Origin: Pseudomonadota bacterium
Lineage (GTDB): Bacteria; Pseudomonadota; Alphaproteobacteria; Acetobacterales; Acetobacteraceae
DNA length: 11,097 nt
Assembly: GCA_021780935.1 (NCBI GenBank)
Contig: JAJXXT010000015.1
Span: 1 to 11,097, forward strand
Reading direction: 5' to 3'
Shown here: positions 1 to 6,275 of the stretch, piece after piece
How positions within the stretch are numbered: the stretch's first letter is position 1
How the letters are laid out: each line of letters starts with the position of its first letter
The notes under the pieces: generated by a model
What the model was told of the DNA's origin: nothing
Database searches by the model: none
Seen by the model: only the letters and a program-made list of their open reading frames with translations
Position numbers and translations under genes: made by a program

Positions 1-1007
1 GGCGCCGGCGCCGGCTGGGTGACGCCACCAAGCTCCAGGAATGCCTCCCGCGCGCGGGCATGGGGATGGGACGCCGCCTCCGACAGCGACAGCACGCCGG
101 CGACACACGCGTCGGTGCCCTCAAGCATCGCGCACCATTCGGCGCGCGTGCGGGTGGCGAAGAGTCCGGCCAGCCGCGCGCGCAGCGCCGGCCACGTGGC
201 GCGATCGTACTGCCGCGTGACGAACTCCGGCTCGAGCCCGATGCGGGCGGCCAGTTCGGCGAAGAATTTCGGCTCCAGCGCGGCGACGGAGACGAACGCG
301 CCATCGGCGGTGGCATAGGTGTCGTAGAAGGGCGCGCCGCCGTCGAGCAGGTTTTCTCCGCGCGTCTCGCGCCAGCGCCCGGCCGCCAGCCAGGCAAAGA
401 ATGGCGCCATGAGCAAGGCCGCGCCGTCCACCATCGCCGCGTCCACCACCTGCCCCCGGCCCGACTGGCCACGCTCGAGCAGGGCGGCCAGGATGCCGAC
501 GACCAGGAACATGGTCCCGCCGCCATAGTCGCCGACCAGGTTGAGCGGCGGCACCGGCCGATCCCCGGCCCGACCGATGCCGTGCAGGGCGCCGGCGAGG
601 GAGATGTAGTTCAGATCGTGCCCGGCCGCCTGCGCCAGTGGCCCGGTCTGGCCGAACCCGGTCATGCGCGCGAACACCAGACGCGGGTTGCGCGCGTGGC
701 AGGTCTCCGGGCCGAACCCGAGCCGCTCGGCGACGCCGGGGCGAAACCCTTCGATCAGCACGTCGGCGCCATCGAGCAGACGGAGCAGAACGGCCAGTCC
801 CTGCGGCTGTTTGAGGTCGAGCGCGATCCGCCGGCGGTTGCGCAGCACCACGTCCTGCGCCGGGGCGAGCGCCAGTGCGCCGTGCTCGGTCTCGGTGCGA
901 TCGACGCGGATCACCTCCGCGCCCAGATCGCCGAGCAGCATCGCCGCCAGCGGTCCAGGCCCGATGCCGGCCAATTCGATGATCCGCAGCCCGGCCAATG
1001 GCCCCAT
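1..1007 (-). CDS. Alpha-methylacyl-CoA racemase / CaiB-BaiF family III CoA-transferase (3' end cut by window edge)
   Basis: The frame is open from ATG at 1007-1005 to the window edge: 335 codons with no stop, so the gene is partial. The N-terminus reads LRIIELAGIGPGPLAAMLLG, followed by DLGAEVIRVDR, the hallmark of alpha-methylacyl-CoA racemases within the family III CoA-transferases. Residues matching the catalytic set known from M. tuberculosis MCR are present: His130 in GHDLNY, Asp160 in VGDYGGG and Glu245 in ALEPKFF. The start is backed by a GGGGAGGG ribosome site at 1019-1012. The visible end (EGTDACVAGVLSL, then a QPAPAP tract) is close to the usual family C-terminus, so perhaps 25-50 residues are missing. 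The likely role is cytoplasmic epimerisation of (2R)/(2S)-methylacyl-CoA thioesters so that branched chains can enter beta-oxidation. A true CoA transfer between acids cannot be excluded, but the H/D/E triad favours racemase. It is divergent from the acyl-CoA dehydrogenase gene, which fits the same pathway. Confidence 0.9.
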   Translation of the reverse strand, partial: MGPLAGLRIIELAGIGPGPLAAMLLGDLGAEVIRVDRTETEHGALALAPAQDVVLRNRRRIALDLKQPQGLAVLLRLLDGADVLIEGFRPGVAERLGFGPETCHARNPRLVFARMTGFGQTGPLAQAAGHDLNYISLAGALHGIGRAGDRPVPPLNLVGDYGGGTMFLVVGILAALLERGQSGRGQVVDAAMVDGAALLMAPFFAWLAAGRWRETRGENLLDGGAPFYDTYATADGAFVSVAALEPKFFAELAARIGLEPEFVTRQYDRATWPALRARLAGLFATRTRAEWCAMLEGTDACVAGVLSLSEAASHPHARAREAFLELGGVTQPAPA

Positions 1008-1038
1008 CGCGCCCTCCCCGCGCCGCCGCGCGCGCCTC

Positions 1039-1067
1039 TGTCGAACGATGCGGCAGGGCGCTACACT
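1039..1067 (+). promoter_or_regulatory. Possible promoter for the acyl-CoA dehydrogenase gene
   Basis: The 96-nt gap between the divergent racemase and dehydrogenase genes holds a fair -10 hexamer, TACACT at 1062-1067. It is about 37 nt upstream of the ATG. The -35 region is poor (TGTCGA at 1039-1044 with a 17-nt spacer, or CTGTCG with 18). The assignment rests mainly on the -10 and the position. No convincing promoter was seen for the racemase on the other strand. Confidence 0.3.
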
Positions 1068-1103
1068 CGGGGCAAAGGAAACGCCAGGCAAGGGACCGAA
1101 CCG

Positions 1104-2267
1104 ATGGACACGCACCCCGACCGCACCGCCACCCCTGCCCGCCCGGTGATGACGGCGGGCCACGAGCAGTTCCGCGAGCAGGTGCGGCGCTTCGTCGAAC
1201 GCGAGATCGTGCCCCATCACCGCCAATGGGAGCATGACGGCATCGTGCCGCGGGCGCTGTGGCAGGCGGCCGGGGCGCACGGGCTGCTGTGCTGCACCCT
1301 GCCGGAGGAATATGGCGGCGCCGGCGCCGATTTCGGCTATTCCGCGGTCATCGTCGAGGAGCTGGCCCGGGCCTCCGCCTCCGGCGTCGCCTTCCCGCTG
1401 CATTCGGACATCGTGGTGCCCTATATCGCCCGCTACGGCGACGAGGCACAGAAGCGGCGCTGGCTGCCGAAGATGGCGGCGGGCGAAATCATCACCGCGA
1501 TCGCCATGACCGAGCCGGGCACGGGCAGCGATCTGCAATCGATCCGCACCACCGCGCGGCGCGAGGGCGGGGAGTATGTCATCAACGGCCAGAAGACCTT
1601 CATCAGCAGTGGCCAGAATTGCGGTCTGGTCATCGTCGTCGCCAAGACCGACCCATCGAAGGGCGCCAAGGGCACCAGCCTGATCTGCGTCGAGGAGGGC
1701 ACCAAGGGCTTCGTCAAAGGCCGCAAGCTGGAAAAGATCGGGCGCCACGCTGCCGACACCTCTGAGCTGTTCTTCGAGGATGTGCGCGTGCCGGTGGCCA
1801 ACCGGCTCGGCGAGGAGGGCCAGGGATTCCGCTACCTGATGCAGGAACTGGCGCAGGAGCGGCTGATCATCGCCCTCGGTGCCGCCGCGACGATGGAAAC
1901 GATGCTGGCCGAGACGATCGCCTATACGCGCGAGCGCACCGCCTTCGGCACCAAGGTGTTCGATTTCCAGAACACCCGCTTCAAGCTCGCCGAGGCCAAG
2001 GCGCAGGCGTCGATGTATCGCATCTTCGTCGATCACTGCCTGGCGCTGCATCTGGAGCGCCGCCTCACGCCGGATCTCGCCGCCGCCGCCAAACTCAACG
2101 GCACCGACATGCTCTGCCGCCTGCTCGATGATTTTCTGCAGATGCACGGCGGCTACGGCTATATGAGCGAATACGCGATCGGCCGCGCCTGGGCCGATGC
2201 GCGGGTCGGGCGCATCTACGGCGGCAGCAACGAGATCATGAAGGAAATCATCGCCCGCACCCTGTAA
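1104..2267 (+). CDS. Acyl-CoA dehydrogenase, long-chain/isovaleryl (LCAD/IVD) type
   Basis: A 387-residue FAD flavoenzyme, the usual length for the family. It oxidises an acyl-CoA to the trans-2-enoyl-CoA and passes electrons to ETF in the cytoplasm. The start is ATG 1104 because AAGGGA (1090-1095) sits 8 nt upstream. The frame is open further 5', but that part is only the antisense of the racemase gene. Seen in order: an N-terminal helical domain (FREQVRRFVEREIVPHH), the flavin-binding loop AMTEPGTGSDLQSIRTTA, the NGQKTFISSG strand, and a C-terminal helical domain with YTRERTAFG and LQMHGGYGYMSEY. The catalytic base appears to be Glu252 in AQERLIIA, the LCAD/IVD position. The MCAD/SCAD position is Gly373 in IYGGSNEIMKE, so the base is not there. 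The protein resembles LCADs, also in its C-terminal NEIMKEIIAR. The chain-length or branched substrate cannot be read from sequence; the divergent racemase suggests a methyl-branched acyl-CoA. Confidence 0.95.
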   Translation: MDTHPDRTATPARPVMTAGHEQFREQVRRFVEREIVPHHRQWEHDGIVPRALWQAAGAHGLLCCTLPEEYGGAGADFGYSAVIVEELARASASGVAFPLHSDIVVPYIARYGDEAQKRRWLPKMAAGEIITAIAMTEPGTGSDLQSIRTTARREGGEYVINGQKTFISSGQNCGLVIVVAKTDPSKGAKGTSLICVEEGTKGFVKGRKLEKIGRHAADTSELFFEDVRVPVANRLGEEGQGFRYLMQELAQERLIIALGAAATMETMLAETIAYTRERTAFGTKVFDFQNTRFKLAEAKAQASMYRIFVDHCLALHLERRLTPDLAAAAKLNGTDMLCRLLDDFLQMHGGYGYMSEYAIGRAWADARVGRIYGGSNEIMKEIIARTL

Positions 2268-2299
2268 CCGATGGCATCGAAGGGACGCAGAGCACGCCG

Positions 2300-3229
2300 A
2301 TGACCCCGCTGACCCGCCGCACCGCGCTGTTCGGCGCCTGCGCCTGCTGTGCGCTGGCGACGCGGCGCACCGCGGCGGCGGCGACCGATTTCACCGAAAT
2401 CGCCCCGGGCATGTTTTTCCGCCGCGGCCTGGACGCCGAGGCGAGCGCCACGAACGCAGACGCCATCGCCAATACCGGCTTCATCGTCGGCGCGGACTCC
2501 GTCGCTGTGATCGATCCGGGCGGCAGCCTGGCGGATGGCCAGGCGCTGCGCGCGGCGATCGCGGCGCATACGACGCGGCCAGTGCGCTTCGTCGTGCTCT
2601 CCCATGTCCATCCCGACCATATCTTCGGCGCCGCCGCCTTCACCGAGGGGGCGCCACGCATCGTCGGCCATACCCGTCTGCCCGCCGCGCTGGGGACGCG
2701 CGGCGAGTATTACCGGCGCCACCTCGCCGAACTCCTCGGCGCCGAGGCGGCCGGCTCGGTCGTCACCCCGAACCTGCTGGTGACGGACACGCAGACGCTC
2801 GATCTCGGCGACCGGCGCCTCACCGTCCGCGCCCATCGCCCCGCGCATACGGACACCGACCTGACATTGTTCGACGCGCAGACCAGCACGCTGATCACCG
2901 CCGACCTGCTGTTCATCGGCCGGGTGCCCTCGTTCGACGGCGACCTCAAGGGCTGGCTCGCCGAGCTCGACAGCCTCGCCGCGATCCGCGCGGCGCGCGT
3001 GGTCCCCGGCCACGGGCCGGTGACGACGGACTGGCCGGCGGCGGCGGCGGACCTTCGCCGCTACCTGAACCTCCTGCTCAGCGAGACGCGCGCCGCGATC
3101 GCCGCCGGCGTGCCGATCGAGCAGGCCGCCACCCGCGTCGCCGCGACCGAGCGCGGGCGCTGGGCGCTGTTCGACGACTACAATCCACGCAACGTTCTCA
3201 CCGCCTATCACCAGCTCGAATGGGAATAG
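2300..3229 (+). CDS. Exported MBL-fold zinc hydrolase of the quinoprotein relay (SoxH-like) type
   Basis: A 309-residue metallo-beta-lactamase-fold protein. A twin-arginine-like leader (Arg6-Arg7 in LTRRTALFG, then an Ala/Cys-rich stretch to about residue 28) suggests export to the periplasm. The full two-metal site is visible: HVHPDH at 102-107 (His102, His104, Asp106, His107), His183 in PAHTDTD, bridging Asp202 in TADLLF, and His238 in VPGHGP. It is therefore probably an active hydrolase. The two genes downstream, a SoxYZ-like carrier and a CxxxCW protein, are the partners that define the quinoprotein relay system zinc metallohydrolases found beside PQQ-dependent alcohol dehydrogenases. By analogy it may hydrolyse a thioester- or thiol-linked intermediate, but its substrate is unknown. 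It starts 32 nt after the dehydrogenase stop, so co-transcription is likely. The ribosome site is weak (AAGGGA about 15 nt upstream), so translation may lean on the preceding gene. Confidence 0.88.
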   Translation: MTPLTRRTALFGACACCALATRRTAAAATDFTEIAPGMFFRRGLDAEASATNADAIANTGFIVGADSVAVIDPGGSLADGQALRAAIAAHTTRPVRFVVLSHVHPDHIFGAAAFTEGAPRIVGHTRLPAALGTRGEYYRRHLAELLGAEAAGSVVTPNLLVTDTQTLDLGDRRLTVRAHRPAHTDTDLTLFDAQTSTLITADLLFIGRVPSFDGDLKGWLAELDSLAAIRAARVVPGHGPVTTDWPAAAADLRRYLNLLLSETRAAIAAGVPIEQAATRVAATERGRWALFDDYNPRNVLTAYHQLEWE

Positions 3230-3242
3230 AGGAGCGCCCGAG

Positions 3243-4049
3243 ATGATCTCACGCCGTGACCTGCCGCTGCTGCTGCTCGGGGGCACGATCGTCGCCGCCC
3301 GCCCGGCATGGGCCGACGACGACGAGGACAAGCGCGCCGCGCGCTGGAAAGAGGTCCGCGAGGCCGTTTTCGGCGACCGCGCCGTCGGTGACGGCAGTGG
3401 CGTGATCGGGCTCGAAGCGCCGCCGCGCGCCGAGGATGCCGCCCTCGTGCCGGTCGCGCTTCTGGTCAACGATCCGGCCCGCGTCAGCGGCGTCTATCTG
3501 GTCATCGACGGCAATCCGGGGCCCCTCGCCGCACATGTCCATTTCGGCGCCCTCGCCGATCCGCGCCGGCTGACGCTGCGCGTGCGCGTCGATCAATATA
3601 CCGACATGCACGCGGTGGCGGAGACGCGGAACGGCGAGCTGTTGGCGGTCAGCCGCTTCGTCAAGGCCGCCGGCGGCTGTTCGACGCCGATGGGCTCGCA
3701 ACTCGATGCGTCGCTCTCCGATGCCGGCTTCATGCGGCTGCGGCTGATCGGTCCGGTGGTGCCGGGCCATCCGATCCAGGCGCTGCTGATGGTGCGACAC
3801 CCGAACTTCAACGGCATGCAGATGGACCCCGTCAGCCGCAACTACACGCCGGCGCGCTTCATCCAGACCGTCGATATCGGCTTCGAGGGCCAGCCGGTGC
3901 TGCGCATGGACAGCGACATCTCCCTCGCCAGCGATCCGGCGATCGGCTTCGGCTTCACGCCGCCGAAGGCCGGGAAGCTCACCGTCGCCGTGCGCGACAG
4001 CTCCGGAGCGGCCTGGCATGAGGCGTTCGATGTCGCGCCGCTTTCCTGA
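3243..4049 (+). CDS. Quinoprotein-associated SoxYZ-like carrier protein
   Basis: A 268-residue exported protein with a Tat-type leader (SRRDL at 3-7, hydrophobic LPLLLLGG, likely cleavage near the AWA at 22-24). The mature part looks like SoxY fused to SoxZ. The N-terminal half is a SoxY-like beta domain (DPARVSGVYLVIDGNP, about 77-92) ending in KAAGGCSTP. The C-terminal half (about 160-268) is SoxZ-like (VRHPNFNGMQMDPVSRNYTP, then the strands FIQTVDI and GKLTVAVRD). Cys146 in GGC is the only cysteine and matches the SoxY swinging-arm cysteine that carries covalent intermediates in sulfur oxidation. Here it lies inside the chain, not at the C-terminus. In the PQQ-associated family the carried group is unknown. 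A strong GAGGAG site (3229-3234) lies 8 nt before the ATG and overlaps the stop of the hydrolase gene. No soxAX, soxB or soxCD is present, so thiosulfate oxidation is unlikely. Confidence 0.9.
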   Translation: MISRRDLPLLLLGGTIVAARPAWADDDEDKRAARWKEVREAVFGDRAVGDGSGVIGLEAPPRAEDAALVPVALLVNDPARVSGVYLVIDGNPGPLAAHVHFGALADPRRLTLRVRVDQYTDMHAVAETRNGELLAVSRFVKAAGGCSTPMGSQLDASLSDAGFMRLRLIGPVVPGHPIQALLMVRHPNFNGMQMDPVSRNYTPARFIQTVDIGFEGQPVLRMDSDISLASDPAIGFGFTPPKAGKLTVAVRDSSGAAWHEAFDVAPLS

Positions 4050-4563
4050 GCTTGCCGCGCTCGCCTTCACGGCGTTCCTGATCGCCGCCGGACCGGCCAC
4101 CGAGGAACCGCCGGGGCCCTGGACCGGCGACCCGCACGCGCCGCTGCCGGCGAGCATCGCTGGCGGCGGCGTCATCCACACGGACGCGCTGCGCGCCCTG
4201 ATCGCCTCCGGCACGCCGCTGCTGCTCGATGTCGCCGCCCGCGCCGAACGCCCCGAGGGCCTCGCGCCGGGCAATGCCTGGCTGCCGCCGGCACACCGCG
4301 ACATCGCGGGCAGCGTCTGGCTGCCCGGGTTCGGCCGCGGCGTGCTGGCAGCCGGCGAGGCGGACGGGTTCCAGGCCCGCGTCGCCGCCCTGGCCAACGG
4401 CGACCACGACCGCACCATCGTCGTCTATTGCCACGAGCGCTGCTGGCTGAGTTGGAACGCGGCGCGACGGCTCATCGATGCCGGCTGGCACCATGTGCTC
4501 TGGTACCCCGAGGGCGTCGAGGGGTGGGAAGGTGCCGGCCAGGCGCTCGCCGCGACGCGCTGA
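4018..4563 (+). CDS. PQQ-dependent catabolism-associated CxxxCW-motif protein (rhodanese-like)
   Basis: A 181-residue protein with a hydrophobic N-terminal export signal (LAALAFTAFLIAAGP, about 12-26), so probably periplasmic. The signature YCHERCWLSWNAARR contains Cys138 and Cys142 followed by Trp143, which defines the CXXCW family tied to PQQ-dependent catabolism. Flanking family blocks are also present: LLLDVAAR (a rhodanese-like strand), AHRDIAGSVWLPGFGRG and VLWYPEGVEGWEGAG. The two cysteines could form a redox disulfide or a thiol relay with Cys146 of the SoxYZ-like carrier; this is an inference. The start ATG 4018 has GGAG 9 nt upstream and overlaps the carrier gene by 32 nt. ATG 4030 (20-nt overlap, GAGG just upstream) is an alternative that also leaves the signal peptide intact. 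This is the last gene of the plus-strand run. Confidence 0.9.
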   Translation: MRRSMSRRFPELAALAFTAFLIAAGPATEEPPGPWTGDPHAPLPASIAGGGVIHTDALRALIASGTPLLLDVAARAERPEGLAPGNAWLPPAHRDIAGSVWLPGFGRGVLAAGEADGFQARVAALANGDHDRTIVVYCHERCWLSWNAARRLIDAGWHHVLWYPEGVEGWEGAGQALAATR

Positions 4564-4631
4564 GGCTCTGTCCCGTTGCCGGATCGAACAACTTTTTCCG
4601 ATCAGCCGGGTCCGTCCGATGGCCTCTTGCT

Positions 4632-5159
4632 CTACCAGAACCAGCGAATCGCCAGCCGTCCGGGTGCCAGCACGCCGAGCGCCCAGATCAGGGCGGAGGC
4701 GACATTGGCCAACTGGAACGGTAGCGCCGGCATGGCGCAGATGCCTGCCACAAGCGGCACGGCCGAGCGCAGCGGGCCGAAGAACCGTCCAAGGAACACC
4801 CCGAGCACGCCCCAGCGGGCGAAGAACGCCTGCCCGCGCGCCAGCAGATCCGGCCGGCGCGAGAGCGGCCAGTATCCAGCAATCGCCGACTTGAAGTGAT
4901 AGCCGAGCCGGTAGGAGACCCAGTCGCCGAGCACGGCGCCGAGCACGGCCGCCGCCCAGACCGGCCAGAACCCGACCCCCGCCGCGCCAAGCAACCCTCC
5001 GGCGCCGAGCAGGATCGCGGTAGCCGGCAGCAGCAGGGAAACGAAGGCGAGCGACTCGCCGAAGGCCAGCGCGAACACCACGACCGGCGCGAGGTGCCCG
5101 TTGGCGCCGATGAAGCGGAGCACGGCCTCGGTGAAGCCGGCGATGGCGTCCGCGTTCAA
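4632..5159 (-). CDS. DedA-family (VTT domain) integral membrane protein
   Basis: A 175-residue inner-membrane protein, near the short end for the family. Hydrophobic segments run at about 24-58, 62-85, 113-140 and 145-168. DedA landmarks are visible: FGES (33-36), the block AVLGAVLGDWVSYRLGYHF (71-89), and GRFFGPLRSAVPLVAG (124-139) with the conserved arginines 125 and 131. The loop after FGES reads LLLPATAILLGAGGLLG, so the acidic residue often found there (PGD/PGE) is absent. DedA/VTT proteins are linked to lipid scrambling and flipping (undecaprenyl-phosphate and phospholipids) and to proton-motive-force homeostasis; which applies here is unknown. The chosen start is TTG at 5159-5157. It overlaps the TGA of the upstream DUF155-like gene as TTGA, which implies translational coupling. 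No in-frame ATG lies near the start, and a GTG 13 codons later is a weaker option. It is the last gene of the minus-strand operon and converges on the CxxxCW gene. Confidence 0.85.
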   Translation of the reverse strand: MNADAIAGFTEAVLRFIGANGHLAPVVVFALAFGESLAFVSLLLPATAILLGAGGLLGAAGVGFWPVWAAAVLGAVLGDWVSYRLGYHFKSAIAGYWPLSRRPDLLARGQAFFARWGVLGVFLGRFFGPLRSAVPLVAGICAMPALPFQLANVASALIWALGVLAPGRLAIRWFW

Positions 5160-6271
5160 TGCCGGATCAGGGCCAGCACGATCTCGGCCGCGATCAGGAT
5201 CAGGATGAGCACCTCGAGCAGTTCGGCCCGGCTGCTCGCCGCCTCGGCATAGAGCGCCTCGTAGGTGTCGCGGATGATGGCGAGCTTGCGCGCCACCGCC
5301 GCGCTCACCGCCGGCACCCGGAACAGCTCCAGCGCGGCGCTATAGATGCGGGCGAGATAGACGTCCTCCGTCACCTGCAGCGCGTTGTCCACCTTCTCGG
5401 TGAGTTCCGTCACCTCGGCCACCAGCATGTAGAGCCGCCGCGCCAGCCCGGCATAGCGGCGCGCGCCGAACAGGGCGGCGCCACGACGAGCGGAGTCGAC
5501 GAGATCGTACATGCGCGGCAGTTCGTCATCGAGAAGCTCGTCGTAGTAGCGCATTTCGAGCAGCTGCGCGTTGGCGACCTCGATGACGTCGATGACATCG
5601 GATTCGCCGCGCGGCTCGTAGACGAAGGCCCGGTCCCAGGTCAGCACGGCGAGATCGTCGGTGTAGTACGAGAAGCGCTGGCGCAGCAGCTCGGCCCGGG
5701 CCGGCTCGGACAGCGGCCGTGCCTCGCCGGCGAGAAGCGGCACCAGGTCGATACGCTCGACGAGCTCGACCGCGCTCGGCCGGTCCTCGACCACGCGCAG
5801 CACGCCGATGAGGTAGTCCTCCTCCAGCATGCGCGCGCTCGGGCGGGTGAATGCCGGGCCGATCACGCCGCGCAGCCGGTCGAGCAGCGCATGCCACGGA
5901 GGCTCTGTGCCGTCGGGACCGACGCTGCGGTCCAGCAGGTTGAGCTGACGACAGAACTCGGCCCAGTCCAGCCGTTCCAGCCCGACGCGCAGCGCGAGGC
6001 TGACGACGCCGAAATCGAACACGCGCGCGGTGACGCTGGCGCGAACCTCCTTCTCGCCAAGGATCAGCGTCAGCTCGCCGAGCCCCAGCACCACAGGGGG
6101 CACATCGAAGGCGACGGCCTTGGCCGGCGTGACGGCGAAACGGCCACGCGCCGCCTGCCCCTGCGCCCGCTGGGACCAGAGCGTTTCGACCCGCGTCAGA
6201 TCGATCGTATCGGCGATGTCGAACAGCCGATAGGCGATGGCCGCGCCGGCGATGATCTCGGGCGCGGCCAT
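5156..6271 (-). CDS. RMND1/YagE (DUF155)-like protein with C-terminal membrane anchor
   Basis: A 371-residue protein of unknown function. The N-terminus has AYRLFDIADTIDL (13-25), and a middle beta strand reads ARVFDFGVVSL (82-92). These are followed by YYTDDLAVLTWDRAFVYEP (202-220) and the well-marked block LLEMRYYDELLDDEL (237-251). The C-terminal third is helical and probably coiled (VAEVTELTEKVDNALQ, then RKLAIIRDTYEALYAEAASS). It ends in one transmembrane segment, about 351-369 (LLEVLILILIAAEIVLALI). This order of a LLE.RYYDELLD block, a helical hairpin and an LE-led terminal membrane helix is that of the DUF155/RMND1/Rmd1 family, known best from mitochondrial RMND1. The family assignment is from motif memory and is tentative. 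It probably sits on the inner membrane with its bulk in the cytoplasm. The ATG is 4 nt after the dehydratase stop, and its stop overlaps the DedA start. No clear ribosome site is seen, so it is probably translated by coupling. Confidence 0.75.
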   Translation of the reverse strand: MAAPEIIAGAAIAYRLFDIADTIDLTRVETLWSQRAQGQAARGRFAVTPAKAVAFDVPPVVLGLGELTLILGEKEVRASVTARVFDFGVVSLALRVGLERLDWAEFCRQLNLLDRSVGPDGTEPPWHALLDRLRGVIGPAFTRPSARMLEEDYLIGVLRVVEDRPSAVELVERIDLVPLLAGEARPLSEPARAELLRQRFSYYTDDLAVLTWDRAFVYEPRGESDVIDVIEVANAQLLEMRYYDELLDDELPRMYDLVDSARRGAALFGARRYAGLARRLYMLVAEVTELTEKVDNALQVTEDVYLARIYSAALELFRVPAVSAAVARKLAIIRDTYEALYAEAASSRAELLEVLILILIAAEIVLALIRH

Positions 6272-6275
6272 GTCG

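Noticed and set aside
1..15. Tandem GGCGCC-like repeat at the window start
   Set aside because: It encodes the Pro/Ala-rich tail (QPAPAP) that is common near the C-terminus of racemases of this family.
60..1103. Long plus-strand open frame continuous with the acyl-CoA dehydrogenase
   Set aside because: It is the antisense of the racemase gene, composed of low-complexity Arg/Gly/Gln-rich sequence with no recognisable domain. Family length and the ribosome site put the true start at 1104.
3243..4049. Thiosulfate-oxidation (Sox) locus
   Set aside because: Only a fused SoxYZ-like carrier and a SoxH-like hydrolase are present. The cysteine context, the CxxxCW neighbour and the lack of soxA, soxX, soxB or soxCD point to the PQQ-associated family.
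4564..4631. Possible terminator between the convergent CxxxCW and DedA genes (CCGGATCG pairing with CGAT-cag-CCGG around 4580-4611)
   Set aside because: The stem needs a 3-nt bulge and the only T run lies in the loop, not after the stem. It is not convincing as an intrinsic terminator in either direction.
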